Source: Trueperaceae bacterium
GTDB lineage: Bacteria; Deinococcota; Deinococci; Deinococcales; Trueperaceae
Length of the DNA stretch: 64,000 bases
NCBI GenBank assembly: GCA_013697735.1
Contig: JACCWH010000237.1
Coordinates: forward strand, 1 to 64,000
Direction: 5' to 3'
The notes under the pieces were generated by a model. The model was not told the origin of the DNA, ran no database searches, and was given only the letters and a program-made list of their open reading frames with translations. Every line of letters starts with the position of its first letter. The stretch's first letter is position 1. Shown in pieces: positions 17,496-26,813 of this stretch. A program made the position numbers and the translations under genes.

Positions 17496-18605
17496 GTGAA
17501 GGCGGCGGCGTGGCGTGTCGCGGGAGCGCTCCTCGGAGGGCTCCTCTTGCACGTCGCGCTCGCGCAGCCGCTCGTTCGGGTCCTGCTGGAGCAGCACGAC
17601 GGGACCGCCCAGGTGACGTTCGACGGACCCCACCGCGGCGCGATCGACGGGCGCCCGTTCTCGACCCCGTTCGGGCTCACGTGGCCCATCGAGGTCCGAG
17701 GCGACCGCCTCTACATGGAGGGACGCGACATCGGGCGGCAACTCGACCTGGCACCCGAAACGGGCCTGCTGCGCTTCGAGGGGCGGCGCTACCGCGGGAC
17801 GTTGCGCCTCGTGGCCGCCGATGGACGGCTCATGGCCGTGAACGTGCTCGACCTCGAGAGTTACCTCCGCGGAGTGGTGCCATCGGAGATGCAGGCGAGT
17901 TGGCCCATGGAGGCGCTGAAGGCGCAGGCGGTCGCCGCCCGCACCTACACGCTCGTCAACGTCGCTCACGATTCGCTCTACGACGTCTGTGCCACCACCG
18001 ACTGCCAGGTCTACCGAGGGGTCGAGGCGGAGCACCCGAGGAGCGACCAGGCGATCGCCGAGACGGGCGGCTTGGTCCTGACGTACGACGGCGGCTTCGC
18101 GCGCACGTACTATCACGCCGACAGCGGTGGCGTGATCGCGTCGTCGGGCGAGGTGTGGGGCATGACGCTGCCCTACCTACAGGCCTTCCAGGACGTGGCG
18201 GCGACCGGCCCGCACCGACGATGGGAGGCGCGACTCGAACCGGCGGTCGTGGCCGCCTCGCTCGCCGCCCTCGGCAGGAGCGTCGGTCCCGTCCGACGGG
18301 TGCGCGTGCTGGCCGTGAGTGAGTCGGGGCGGGTGGCGCGACTCGAGGTGACCGGTGACGCCGGGTCGAGCGTGCTCGAAGGCAACGTCGCGCGCACACA
18401 GGCGCGTGCGTGGGGTCTCAAATCGACCCGGTTCGTGATGACGGGCGACCTGCACGTGCGGGGTGAGGGGTGGGGGCACGGGGTCGGCATGAGCCAGTAC
18501 GGCGCGCGCCAACTCGCCCTCTCGGGGCACGGTTTCGCCCAGATCCTCGGTTTCTACTATCCCCATACGGCGATGCAGCGCGTGGCGAGCGTCGCGCAGC
18601 ACTAA
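17496..18605 (+). CDS. SpoIID/LytB-domain protein, probable peptidoglycan-remodelling enzyme
   Basis: 369 residues with a cleavable signal peptide (ending about HVALAQ). The SpoIID domain starts near residue 100: NVLDLESYLRGVVPSEM, LKAQAVAARTYTL, YYHADSGGV, and the closing GWGHGVGMSQYGARQLA near residue 320. SpoIID of Bacillus is a lytic transglycosylase acting on stem-peptide-stripped glycan; non-sporulating bacteria carry the domain in exported proteins of similar type. The GTG at 17496 is the only start with an intact signal peptide. Confidence 0.87.
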   Translation: MKAAAWRVAGALLGGLLLHVALAQPLVRVLLEQHDGTAQVTFDGPHRGAIDGRPFSTPFGLTWPIEVRGDRLYMEGRDIGRQLDLAPETGLLRFEGRRYRGTLRLVAADGRLMAVNVLDLESYLRGVVPSEMQASWPMEALKAQAVAARTYTLVNVAHDSLYDVCATTDCQVYRGVEAEHPRSDQAIAETGGLVLTYDGGFARTYYHADSGGVIASSGEVWGMTLPYLQAFQDVAATGPHRRWEARLEPAVVAASLAALGRSVGPVRRVRVLAVSESGRVARLEVTGDAGSSVLEGNVARTQARAWGLKSTRFVMTGDLHVRGEGWGHGVGMSQYGARQLALSGHGFAQILGFYYPHTAMQRVASVAQH

Positions 18606-18661
18606 TCGCCGCACGGCACGACCGCCCGTACCCCCCGGGGATAGCGCAGCGTCGGTTCGCC

Positions 18662-18706
18662 GATGATCTGCACCCCGATGGTCTGCACCCCGATGATCTG
18701 CACCCC
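18662..18706 (+). repeat. Three 15-bp iteron-like direct repeats upstream of the DUF104-like gene
   Basis: GATGATCTGCACCCC at 18662, 18677 (one change) and 18692, followed by a degenerate fourth unit that runs into the TAGCCT box. The third unit covers the expected -35 position, so the array looks like an operator. Confidence 0.75.
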
Positions 18707-18716
18707 GGCGACCTGC

Positions 18717-18722
18717 TAGCCT
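18717..18722 (+). promoter_or_regulatory. -10 box TAGCCT for the DUF104-like gene and rsmI
   Basis: TANNNT box immediately after the 15-bp repeats. The predicted leader of about 48 bases contains a GGGAGGAG Shine-Dalgarno before the ATG at 18777. Confidence 0.5.
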
Positions 18723-18776
18723 GTCGGCGTACGGCCGCCGGCCCATGCGGGCCGAGAGCGGAGAGGGAGGAGCCGA

Positions 18777-18986
18777 ATGCGCGCGTTCAAGGGCATCGTG
18801 CGGGACGGTCGCATCGACCTCGCAGAGGGCGTGCACCTCCCGGAAGGCACGCACGTAACGGTCACCGTCGGCGAAGCCGAGCTCGTGCGCTCCACGCTGC
18901 GGGCTGCCCTGCGTCGCAACGTCCGACGTCGCAGCCGCGGGCGGCGCTGGGGCCCGATCTATACCGCCGACGCCGGGGACGGGTGA
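18777..18986 (+). CDS. Small DUF104/AF2212-like protein (antitoxin-like fold)
   Basis: 69 residues. Residues 1-32 (KGIVRDGRIDLAEGVHLPEG followed by HVTVTV) match the short beta-hairpin domain of DUF104/AF2212-like proteins, which are often annotated as antitoxins. The C-terminal half is very basic (RRNVRRRSRGRRW), unlike typical antitoxins, and could bind RNA or rRNA. No toxin gene is adjacent. Instead it overlaps rsmI by GTGA, so it is co-translated with an rRNA methyltransferase. A role as a small regulator or partner of RsmI is possible but not shown. Confidence 0.65.
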   Translation: MRAFKGIVRDGRIDLAEGVHLPEGTHVTVTVGEAELVRSTLRAALRRNVRRRSRGRRWGPIYTADAGDG

Positions 18987-19882
18987 CGCACGGCGACCGG
19001 CCGGCGCCTGCCGCCCACCGTCTCACGCTCGTTCCGACGCCGATCGGCAACCTCGGCGACGTCACCGTTCGCGCGCTCGACGTGCTGCGTGCGGCGGACG
19101 TGGTGGCCGCAGAAGACACCCGGCGAAGTCGCACCCTGCTGGACCGCTACACGATCACCACGCCGCTCGTGCGCCTCGATGCCCACACCATGAGCGCTCG
19201 CGCGCCACGCCTCCTGGAAGAACACGCCCACATGGCCTTCGTGACCGATGCCGGCAGCCCCGGCATCAGTGATCCCGGCGCCGACCTGGTGCGTATCGCG
19301 CTCCGGCAGGGCGTCCACGTGGAGGCGCTGCCGGGGCCGACTGCGTTCGTGCCCGCGCTGGTGCTCTCCGGGCTCTCCGTGGCGCGCTTCACCTTCGAGG
19401 GTTTCCTTCCGCGCCGCGGCGGCGCGCGTCGCGAGCGGCTCGAGGCGATCGCACGCCGCGATCACACCAGCGTCGTGTACGAGTCGCCCCACCGCCTCGC
19501 GGCCACGCTCGGCGATCTCGCCGTCACGTGTGGAGCCCGGCGTTCGGCCGCAGTTGCGCGGGAACTGACGAAGCGCTTCGAGACGGTCGAGCGTGGGACC
19601 CTCGAGGAGCTGCGGGTCCTCTTCGAGGCGACGCCCGCGCTCGGCGAGATCGTGATCGTGGTCGAGGGGGCGGACCTCGCCGAAGCGACCGCAGGAGGTG
19701 GGGCTTCGGGGGCCGACGCCGAAGTCCGCGCCGATCCCGTGGCGGCGGCCGAAGCGCTCGCTGCACGGGGCCTACGGGGGCGCGACCTGCTGCAGGCGCT
19801 CCTCGAACGCGGCGTCGCGCGCCCGCAGGCCTACCGCCTCTCCGTGCGCCACAAGCGCGACGTCGGCGACGACGAAGGGTAG
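18983..19882 (+). CDS. rsmI: 16S rRNA (cytidine-1402 2'-O)-methyltransferase
   Basis: 299 residues of the tetrapyrrole-methylase fold. [19 protein letters not shown] near the N-terminus, [24 protein letters not shown] and [14 protein letters not shown] are the RsmI signatures; [15 protein letters not shown] closes the domain. RsmI methylates the ribose of C1402 in the decoding centre, using SAM. The GTG start at 18983 overlaps the preceding stop (GTGA); a far longer frame upstream is rejected because it runs through the 15-bp repeats. A ~30-residue insertion ([14 protein letters not shown]) lies before the C-terminal [16 protein letters not shown] segment. Confidence 0.93.
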   Translation: MTHGDRPAPAAHRLTLVPTPIGNLGDVTVRALDVLRAADVVAAEDTRRSRTLLDRYTITTPLVRLDAHTMSARAPRLLEEHAHMAFVTDAGSPGISDPGADLVRIALRQGVHVEALPGPTAFVPALVLSGLSVARFTFEGFLPRRGGARRERLEAIARRDHTSVVYESPHRLAATLGDLAVTCGARRSAAVARELTKRFETVERGTLEELRVLFEATPALGEIVIVVEGADLAEATAGGGASGADAEVRADPVAAAEALAARGLRGRDLLQALLERGVARPQAYRLSVRHKRDVGDDEG

Positions 19883-19885
19883 GAT
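19880..19885 (+). promoter_or_regulatory. -10 box TAGGAT for mfd, overlapping the rsmI stop codon
   Basis: The TAG stop of rsmI is the first half of TAGGAT. The predicted start lies about 37 bases before the mfd ATG. Confidence 0.45.
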
Positions 19886-19928
19886 GCCGAGCGCGACTGC
19901 GCGCCATCGGCGCGAGCGCCACCCTTCG

Positions 19929-22900
19929 ATGACCGAAACCGCACCCCCCACGACCGAGCCGATCGCGCTCCAGTCGAACGGAGTCGACACACCGAGCCGC
20001 GTGCGACTGCTCGGCCTCCCAGGTGTCGCGCGGCTCGCGCGCTTCGCTCGCCACGACGGTCCTGCCGTCCTCGTCACGACCGCCGAGCGGCTGCCGCGGC
20101 TCGAGGCGACGGGCGTCTTTGGGGTTCGGCGCAGCGTCGACCCGACCCTCGAGGATTGGCACGAGCGCGCTGAGAAGGTCGTGCTCAGCGTGCAGCACGC
20201 GCTCACGCCGTTCCCCAGCGACCCGTCTCGCTACGCCCTGGAGCTCGCGGTCGGAGGTACGTACGCGCGCGACGACCTGCTCGAGCGCCTCGTGCGCTAC
20301 GGCTACACGCGCGACGAGGCGCCCGGCTTCAGGGTGCGGGGCGACACGATCGAGATCCTCGCGAGCGACGATGCAACGCTCCCGCCGCTCCGTCTCGAGT
20401 TCTTCGGCAACGAGCTCGAGTCGATGACTCGCTCCGGTGTGGGCGTGCCGAGCACCGTCATCGGACCGCGAGATCTGGCGGCGCTGCACGAGGCGGAGGA
20501 GGCCGACGCCGACGCCCCCGCACCGTGGACGTCGAGCGTCCTGGCGTCGCTTCCGGGCACCGTCTACCTCGACGCCCCCGAATTGATGGAGGGGGAGCTC
20601 GGCGACGCCGGCCCCCTGTGGCACGCGCTGCGGGAGCGCGACGTGGTCTCGTTCGGACGCGATCCCCTCGACCTGAGCGTCCGTGCACCCACGGAGGTGT
20701 CGCTCCCGCACTATCGCGCGAAGCTCCGTGACGCAGCGGCCGACCTCGAGACCTGGCTCCGAGACGGCTACGCCGTCCACCTGTTGCTCGGCTTCGAGCG
20801 GACGGGACGCTACCTGCGCGAGCGCGTCATCGATCACCTCCCAGTCGCCTGGCACCGCGACGTGGCGCAGCGCGAGGGCGAGGTCGCGATGATCCTCGCC
20901 CCTCGGCTCGAGGGGGGGTACCGCGATCCGGAGCGGCGCGAGGTCGTCGTCACGGAGGAGCTGCTCTACGGCTACCAGGGCGGCCGGAGCCTCAAGCGCC
21001 TCCCGGGCCGTGGCGTCCACGATCCGACCTCACTGAGTGTGGGCGACTTCCTCATCCATCCGGACCATGGCGTCGGCCGCTTTCTCGGCCTCGAGCCTCG
21101 GCAAGTGGTGGGCGTGACGCGCGACTACCTGTTGCTGCAGTACGCGGGGGAGGGGAAGCTCTACCTGCCGGTGGAACACCTGCCGATGCTGCGGCGGCAC
21201 AGCGGGACGACCGACGATCCCCCGCGGCTCTCGACACTCGGCACCAACGAGTGGTCGCGCTCTCGCGAGCGTGCTCGGGCGAGTGCGGAGAAGCTCGCGG
21301 CCGAGCTCATCAAGAGCTATGCCGCGAGGCAGGTCGCCTCGGGCGTCTCCTTCGGGCCACTTCCGGAGTGGGATCCGGAGATCGAGTCGGGGGTCGATTT
21401 CGACCTCACGCCCGACCAGGTGACCGCGGTCGCGCAGACCTTCGCCGACATGGCGAAGCCGGTGCCGATGGATCGACTCATCTCCGGCGACGTCGGCTTC
21501 GGCAAGACGGAGGTGGCGATCCGCGCCGCGCATCGCGTGGTGGGGCACGGCTACCAGGCGGCGATGCTCGTGCCGACCACCGTCCTCGCCAGCCAGCACT
21601 TCGAGACCTTCAAGGAGCGCTTCGCGGGACTCCCGGTGCGTGTGGAGATGCTGTCGCGCTTCTCGAGCGACAAGGAGGCCGACGTCGCCATGCGCGGCCT
21701 CGCCGACGGCACCGTCGACGTGGTGATCGGCACGCACCGGCTGCTCTCCGAGGGGTTGCGCTTCGCGCGTCTCGGTCTCCTGATCGTCGACGAGGAGCAC
21801 CGGTTCGGGGTGCAGCAGAAGGAGCGTCTCAAGGCGCTCAAGAGCGATCTCGACGTCATCTCGCTCTCCGCGACACCCATCCCGCGAACGCTCTACATGA
21901 GCCTCGTCGGGCTACGCGACGTATCGCAGATCATGACCCCGCCGGTGGGGCGCAAGCCGATCCAGACGGTGCTCCAACCCTACGACCCGATCACGGTGCG
22001 CGACGCGATCCTGTTCGAGATCGAGCGCGGTGGGCGCGTGTACTACATCCACGACCGCATCGGTTCGATGAGCCTCCGCGGGCGGACGCTCGCGCAACTC
22101 GTACCCGAGGCCCGCATCGGCGTCGCGCACGGTCAGATGGCGTCGGACGAGCTCGAGGACGTGATGCTCGGGTTCCACGAGGGGGCGTTCGACGTGCTCC
22201 TCGCCACCACCATCGTCGAGTCGGGGCTCGACGTGGCGGGGGCGAACACGCTCGTGATCGAGCGTGCCGATCGACTCGGCCTCGCGCAGCTCTACCAGCT
22301 CCGGGGCCGTGTCGGGCGACGGCAGACGGAGGCGTGGGCCTACCTGCTCTACCCCGGGAAACTGACCGAGCAGGCCCAGCGGCGGCTCTACGCCATCGCC
22401 GAGCTCGACGACCTCGGCAGCGGCCATCGGCTTGCGGAGAAGGACATGGAGATCCGCGGCGTCGGTAACCTCCTCGGGCCGGAGCAGCACGGGCAGATCG
22501 CCGCCGTGTCGCTCGAGGTCTATACCGAGATGCTCGCTGAGGAGATCGCCAAGCTCAAAGGGGAGCGCGCAGCAGACGGCGTCCCCAGGGTGGCGATCGA
22601 CCTCGCCGTGGATGCGCGCCTCTCACCGGGGTACGTGGCCGACGACGCCGCGCGCGTGGGGTACTACGGTCGCTTGGCCGAGGCCGCCACGCTCGCCGAC
22701 CTCTCCAACGTCACGCGCGAACTCCGTGAGCGCTACGGCCCCTTCCCGAGTGAGGTGCGCGCCTTCATCGACCTCGCCAAGCTCCGTCTCCTGGCAGCCG
22801 GGCGTGGCGTCGCGAGCATCACCGAGCACATGACCGACGTGCAGATCTCGTTCCACGACGCCGTCGTCGACTACGACCCGCGTCGCATCAAGGAGCTGCG

Positions 22901-23015
22901 CTTCACCGTCGCGGCGACCCGCTATCCGCCCGGCTTCTCGATCAAGAAGCGTGGCATCGGCGAGGGAGCACAGCTGCTCGGCGCGATCACCGACGTACTC
23001 TTCGCCTGCGCGTGA
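19929..23015 (+). CDS. mfd: Transcription-repair coupling factor
   Basis: 1028 residues, shorter than the E. coli protein (1148) mainly at the N-terminus. Order: UvrB-like region (residues 1-330), RNA-polymerase-interaction domain beginning [21 protein letters not shown] (near 375), SF2 helicase with Walker [14 protein letters not shown] (near 520), [25 protein letters not shown] and [14 protein letters not shown], then the TRCF C-terminal domain. It pushes stalled RNA polymerase off DNA lesions and recruits UvrA. The start at 19929 gives MTETAPP; no clear Shine-Dalgarno sequence precedes it. Confidence 0.95.
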   Translation: MTETAPPTTEPIALQSNGVDTPSRVRLLGLPGVARLARFARHDGPAVLVTTAERLPRLEATGVFGVRRSVDPTLEDWHERAEKVVLSVQHALTPFPSDPSRYALELAVGGTYARDDLLERLVRYGYTRDEAPGFRVRGDTIEILASDDATLPPLRLEFFGNELESMTRSGVGVPSTVIGPRDLAALHEAEEADADAPAPWTSSVLASLPGTVYLDAPELMEGELGDAGPLWHALRERDVVSFGRDPLDLSVRAPTEVSLPHYRAKLRDAAADLETWLRDGYAVHLLLGFERTGRYLRERVIDHLPVAWHRDVAQREGEVAMILAPRLEGGYRDPERREVVVTEELLYGYQGGRSLKRLPGRGVHDPTSLSVGDFLIHPDHGVGRFLGLEPRQVVGVTRDYLLLQYAGEGKLYLPVEHLPMLRRHSGTTDDPPRLSTLGTNEWSRSRERARASAEKLAAELIKSYAARQVASGVSFGPLPEWDPEIESGVDFDLTPDQVTAVAQTFADMAKPVPMDRLISGDVGFGKTEVAIRAAHRVVGHGYQAAMLVPTTVLASQHFETFKERFAGLPVRVEMLSRFSSDKEADVAMRGLADGTVDVVIGTHRLLSEGLRFARLGLLIVDEEHRFGVQQKERLKALKSDLDVISLSATPIPRTLYMSLVGLRDVSQIMTPPVGRKPIQTVLQPYDPITVRDAILFEIERGGRVYYIHDRIGSMSLRGRTLAQLVPEARIGVAHGQMASDELEDVMLGFHEGAFDVLLATTIVESGLDVAGANTLVIERADRLGLAQLYQLRGRVGRRQTEAWAYLLYPGKLTEQAQRRLYAIAELDDLGSGHRLAEKDMEIRGVGNLLGPEQHGQIAAVSLEVYTEMLAEEIAKLKGERAADGVPRVAIDLAVDARLSPGYVADDAARVGYYGRLAEAATLADLSNVTRELRERYGPFPSEVRAFIDLAKLRLLAAGRGVASITEHMTDVQISFHDAVVDYDPRRIKELRFTVAATRYPPGFSIKKRGIGEGAQLLGAITDVLFACA

Positions 23016-23026
23016 GACGCGACGGC

Positions 23027-23078
23027 GCACGAAAGACACGCCCCGGGGGAGTGAAACCCCGGGGCGCGTCTTTCGTGC
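23027..23078 (+). terminator. Strong terminator hairpin after mfd, shared with the convergent OMP gene
   Basis: GCACGAAAGAC and its complement GTCTTTCGTGC bracket a CGCCCCGGGG/CCCCGGGGCG stem, giving about 20 paired bases around a short loop. It lies between two convergent genes and should work on both. Confidence 0.8.
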
Positions 23079-23089
23079 CTTGGTGAGGT

Positions 23090-23542
23090 CTAGAAGTGGT
23101 AGTTGAAGCCGAGGCGCCCAGCGAAGCCGAAGCCGAAGGGCGCGAGGCCGATCGACGGCCCCACTTCGAAGAAGACGCCACCCTGGGGGAGGCCCACATC
23201 GACGAGGCGATACTCCGCACCGACGAGCAGGTTGACGCTCGCAGCGAGGCCGGCGCCGAAGCCGAGCCCGATGCCGCCGCCGACGTAGGTCGAGAGGGGG
23301 GCGAGGCCGGTATCGAGATTCAAGTTGTAGAGGGCGTCGACGCCGAAGGAGAAGCCCACGGGGAAGTAGTTGTAGCCGAGATTGGCACGAACGTCGAGGT
23401 TGTTCACGACGTTCTCGACACCGAAGTGCAGCGAGGCTCCGGGGAAGCCGGCACTGATGCCAGCCCACGTGCCGGTCTGCGCGAAGGTGGCACCGGTGCC
23501 CAAAGCGGCGACGGCGATCAAGGAGATGAGGAGCTTACGCAT
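23090..23542 (-). CDS. Small outer-membrane beta-barrel protein
   Basis: 150 residues. A signal peptide (RKLLISLIAVAALGTGATFA) is followed by alternating hydrophobic strands rich in Gly and aromatics and a C-terminal Phe (RLGFNYHF), the terminal-strand signature recognised by the BAM machinery. The length fits a six- or eight-stranded barrel such as OmpW/OmpX-type porin-like proteins. It supports a diderm envelope. GGAGGG lies 6 bases before the ATG. The terminator is shared with mfd. Confidence 0.8.
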   Translation of the reverse strand: MRKLLISLIAVAALGTGATFAQTGTWAGISAGFPGASLHFGVENVVNNLDVRANLGYNYFPVGFSFGVDALYNLNLDTGLAPLSTYVGGGIGLGFGAGLAASVNLLVGAEYRLVDVGLPQGGVFFEVGPSIGLAPFGFGFAGRLGFNYHF

Positions 23543-23697
23543 GCGGACCCTCCAGGGTGGAATGAGAAACTCGGACGCTTCTCGTATGCCGGGTTATATC
23601 ACGTTACCGACGGCGTGCACGAGGGAATGCTCACAGAAAGCTCACTCCGAGACCGTCCAGGACGACATAGTGCTGCATTCGCGAGGCGCCGGTGGCA

Positions 23698-24048
23698 TCA
23701 CCGCGACGTCGAGCGCTCGACCCAGCGACGGCGAGCGCCACGCACGAGCGGAACGGCGGCGTTGCACGCCGGAACGCGTCCGTGACGCACGGCGTGGGCT
23801 GCCAGCAGGTCGGCCTCGTCGGCTTGCGGTATGCGACTGAACCGGTAGCGCCAGAAGACCGCGCGCTGGGCGACGCAGCCGTCTTTCGCCAGGTGCTGGC
23901 GCAGACGGTTGGGGACGTCGGTCGCCGATTGACCGATGTAGATGACGCATCTGTCGGCGTCGGCGAGCTCGTAGACGCCAGGCAGTGCGTCGCGGCCACG
24001 CGGGGCCGGGAGGCGGTCGAGCGACCGCCAGCGTGCTGCGATCGGCAC
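23698..24048 (-). CDS. GIY-YIG-like nuclease-domain protein
   Basis: 116 residues from a GTG 1 base after the era stop. The segment GVYELADADRCVIYIGQS holds the GVY...YIG pair of the GIY-YIG family, followed by RLRQHLA (the Arg of the active site) and an Asn (PACNAA) near the end where the family has its metal-related residues. Such short stand-alone domains occur in repair or restriction contexts; the role here is unknown. Co-transcription with era is likely from the 1-base spacing. Confidence 0.7.
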   Translation of the reverse strand: MPIAARWRSLDRLPAPRGRDALPGVYELADADRCVIYIGQSATDVPNRLRQHLAKDGCVAQRAVFWRYRFSRIPQADEADLLAAHAVRHGRVPACNAAVPLVRGARRRWVERSTSR

Positions 24049-24049
24049 G

Positions 24050-25147
24050 TCAGACCTCGTATCCGAGTTCGCGCAGTGCGTCGCGGTCGTCGCGCCAGTC
24101 GCGTCGCACCACCACTTCGAGGTCGAGGTAGACGCGCCGCTGCATGAAGAGTTCGAGCTGCTTGCGCGCGGTGCGCCCGATCTCCTTGATCATCGCGCCC
24201 CCCTTGCCGAGCACGATCGGGCGGTGCCCCATCTTCTCGACCCAGATCTCCGCGTGCATGTAGACCGGCTCGTCGCGTCCTTCGGGCGGGTCGCGCCACT
24301 CCGTGACGTTCACGGCGACCGCGTACGGGATCTCCTGGCGGAGGTGGGTCATGGCGCTCTCGCGAACGAGCTCTGCAACCCACGTCTCGCGCGACTGATC
24401 GCTGCGGACGTCGCCGGGGAAGAAGAACGGGTTCGACGGGAGCAGCTCGAGGAGGTCGTCGCGAAGGGCGTACACGGCTTTGGGGTCGTTCAGGGCCGAG
24501 ATCGTGATCACGCGCTCGACCTTCGGGGCGAGGTCGCCGTAGAGCGCGAGCGCCTCGTCCGGGTACTTGGCGGCGTCGACCTTGTTGCCAACGAGCCAGA
24601 CCCGGGCCTCGGGTCCGATGCCCCCCAGCATCCGTGCGACGTCCCTGTCTTCGTCGCCAGGGGGGCGCCGCAGGTCGACGACCCAGAGCACGACCTCCAC
24701 GTCGATGACGCTATCGCGCACGGACTGGTTCATCGCCCCCGAGAGCGCCGTCCCTCCCCGGTGGTAGCCGGGCGTGTCGAGGAACACGAGTTGGCGGTGT
24801 TCGACGGAGTAGATCCCGCGAACGCCCCGGCGCGTGGTCTGCGGCTTGTTGGTGATGGGCGCCACCTTGACACCGAGGAGTGTGTTCAGGAGCGTCGACT
24901 TGCCGACGTTCGGCTTGCCGACGATGGCGACGAAGCCGGCGCGCGTCGGGGTGTCGCCCGGCGGCTGGAACGGGCCGTCGAACGTCTCGCCCTCCGGCAG
25001 CCCACCCTCGTGGAGCGCCTCGAGGCCGTGCGCCTCGGGGTCGTGAGGCGCGTCGTCGTGCCCGTCGTCGTCGGCGTCGTGGGCCCAGTCGAGGTCGGCG
25101 CCTTCGGCGCTCGCAGCGCGTTCCTGATCCTGATCGTGATCGGTCAT
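24050..25147 (-). CDS. era: Ribosome-assembly GTPase Era with acidic N-terminal extension
   Basis: 365 residues; typical Era is about 300. GTPase motifs: G1 GKPNVGKST at 77-85, G3 DTPG, G4 NKVD, G5 SAL; the C-terminal KH domain has HRPIVLGKGGAMIKEIG. Era binds the 3' end of 16S rRNA during 30S maturation. The first ~66 residues are an acidic, His/Asp-rich low-complexity extension (HDADDDGHDDAPHD) absent from most Era proteins. GGAAGGG lies 6 bases before the ATG, supporting this start over one at the GTPase domain. Confidence 0.94.
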   Translation of the reverse strand: MTDHDQDQERAASAEGADLDWAHDADDDGHDDAPHDPEAHGLEALHEGGLPEGETFDGPFQPPGDTPTRAGFVAIVGKPNVGKSTLLNTLLGVKVAPITNKPQTTRRGVRGIYSVEHRQLVFLDTPGYHRGGTALSGAMNQSVRDSVIDVEVVLWVVDLRRPPGDEDRDVARMLGGIGPEARVWLVGNKVDAAKYPDEALALYGDLAPKVERVITISALNDPKAVYALRDDLLELLPSNPFFFPGDVRSDQSRETWVAELVRESAMTHLRQEIPYAVAVNVTEWRDPPEGRDEPVYMHAEIWVEKMGHRPIVLGKGGAMIKEIGRTARKQLELFMQRRVYLDLEVVVRRDWRDDRDALRELGYEV

Positions 25148-25297
25148 GTCGATCCCTTCCGCTCACGGCATGCGTGATCGCCCTACCGTACCCGTCGGCC
25201 GAGACTCGTGCAGCGCAGGCGTGGCCCCCGGGACCCGCTGCGGAGAGGGCGGCGCCCGTGTCGCAATGGGTCGTGAGCACACGAGGACCACACGAGA

Positions 25298-25325
25298 ACG
25301 AGGGCCCTCCGGAGAGGGCCCTCGT
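25298..25325 (-). terminator. Terminator hairpin downstream of tRNA-fMet
   Basis: Perfect 12-bp stem (25298-25309 with 25314-25325) and a 4-base loop, 5 bases after the tRNA 3' end. Each arm contains GAGGGCCCTC, which is itself a palindrome. Confidence 0.7.
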
Positions 25326-25330
25326 GCGTA

Positions 25331-25407
<77 letters not shown>

Positions 25408-25422
25408 GCGAACGCAAAAACA

Positions 25423-25452
25423 ATCGTACACCCGGGGCTCGTGATGTGTCAA
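25423..25452 (-). promoter_or_regulatory. Consensus promoter of the initiator tRNA
   Basis: TTGACA, 18-base spacer, TACGAT. It is the best -35/-10 pair in the window and shows that the housekeeping sigma factor uses standard elements. Confidence 0.8.
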
Positions 25453-25525
25453 TCGCGCATGGACGGGCCGCGGGCGCCATGGTCGCGACGGATCGCCCAG
25501 GGGCCACCCCAGTGACCGATAGTCG

Positions 25526-26803
25526 TCAGCGCACCACGTCGAGCACGAGCGGCCGCCGCACTTCGCTCGAGCCGATCCTCGCGGCGCCCTCGAGCGCGAG
25601 GAGCGCATCCTCGACCGCCGAGCCGCCGCGGTGAAGGAGCGTCACGAGTGCGTCACCTGCCGACACGTGGTCGCCGACCTTGACGTGCACGTGGGCGCCC
25701 ACGGCGAGGTCGATGGCGTCGCCCTTGCGTCTGCGGCCGCCACCGAGCCGCGCGACGGCGAGACCCACGCGCTCCGCGTCGAGCGCGAGCAGCTCGCCGC
25801 TCGAGGTGGCGCGCCAGACGCTCGTGTTCGGCGCCACCTCGAGCGCATCGAGTGCGGAGACGTCGCCGCCTTGCGCCGCGATCCAGCGCTCGAATCGCTC
25901 CGCCGCCCGGCCGTCGGCGAGCGCCGCAGCCACGTCGCCTTCGTCGAGATCGAGCCCGCTCGCCTGCAGTACCTCGGTCGCCAGGACGAGCACCAGCGCT
26001 CGCACGTCGGGTGGGCCGTCGCCGCGGAGCGTGGCGAGCGCCTCGATCACCTCGACGGCGTGGCCGACCGCGTTGCCGAGGGGCTCGTCCATGTTCGAGA
26101 GCACCGCACGCACGTTGCGCCCAGCGTGGCGCCCGATCGCGACCATCGCTCCGGCGAGTGCACGCGCCTCCTCCTCGGACTTCATGAACGCGCCGTGTCC
26201 GACCTTCACGTCGAGCACGAGGGAGCGCGCGCCGCTCGCGAGTTTCTTGCTCATCACGCTGCTCGCGATGAGCGGCACCGATGCGACCGTCGCCGTCGCG
26301 TCGCGGAGCGCGTAGAGGAGTCCGTCGGCAGGTGCGAGCTCCCCGCTCTGGCCGGTCACGGCCACGCCGATGTCGCGCGCCTGGCGCAAGAACTCGGACT
26401 CACTCAGCGTGGCACGGAAGCCCGGGATGCTCTCGAGCTTGTCGATGGTGCCACCCGTGTGGCCCAGTCCGCGCCCCGACATCTTGGCGATCGTCCCGCC
26501 GAGCGACGCCACGAGCGGCGCGAGGACGATCGTCGTCTTGTCGCCCACGCCGCCGGTGGAGTGCTTGTCGAGCGTGTGGGGGAGGGCAGCGAGGTCGAGC
26601 TGGTCACCCGACGCCGCCATGATGCGGGTGAGATCGGCGGTCTCGCGTTCGCTCATCCCACGCCAACAGACCGCCATGAGCCACGCGGCCACTTGATAGT
26701 CGGGGATCTCACCGCCCACGAAGCCCAGCACGAATGCCTCGAGGTCGTCGTGCGCGTGCTCCTCCCCACGCCGCTTGGCGAGGATCACCTCGACCGGGTT
26801 CAT
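25526..26803 (-). CDS. pdp: Pyrimidine-nucleoside (thymidine) phosphorylase
   Basis: 425 residues. Signatures: KHSTGGVGDKT (phosphate binding) near residue 79 and MSGRGLGHTGGTIDKLESIPG near residue 105, then the C-terminal domain with VHVKVGDHVSAGDALVTLLH. It reversibly phosphorolyses thymidine, uridine or deoxyuridine to base and (deoxy)ribose-1-phosphate. The start at 26803 (MNPVEVI) has GAGGGG upstream. It is the third gene of the dNK-murE-pdp operon, 10 bases after murE; the nucleoside kinase in the same operon suggests nucleoside salvage. Confidence 0.93.
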   Translation of the reverse strand: MNPVEVILAKRRGEEHAHDDLEAFVLGFVGGEIPDYQVAAWLMAVCWRGMSERETADLTRIMAASGDQLDLAALPHTLDKHSTGGVGDKTTIVLAPLVASLGGTIAKMSGRGLGHTGGTIDKLESIPGFRATLSESEFLRQARDIGVAVTGQSGELAPADGLLYALRDATATVASVPLIASSVMSKKLASGARSLVLDVKVGHGAFMKSEEEARALAGAMVAIGRHAGRNVRAVLSNMDEPLGNAVGHAVEVIEALATLRGDGPPDVRALVLVLATEVLQASGLDLDEGDVAAALADGRAAERFERWIAAQGGDVSALDALEVAPNTSVWRATSSGELLALDAERVGLAVARLGGGRRRKGDAIDLAVGAHVHVKVGDHVSAGDALVTLLHRGGSAVEDALLALEGAARIGSSEVRRPLVLDVVR

Positions 26804-26813
26804 CGTGCACCCC

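Noticed and set aside
18470-18982. Upstream extension of rsmI that would include the 15-bp repeats as a DLHPD-type peptide repeat
   Set aside because: RsmI homology begins after the GTG at 18983 and the GTGA overlap with the small gene explains the start; the repeats are better read as DNA sites.
18777-18986. Toxin-antitoxin module at the DUF104-like gene
   Set aside because: No PIN-domain or other toxin gene follows; the partner gene is rsmI.
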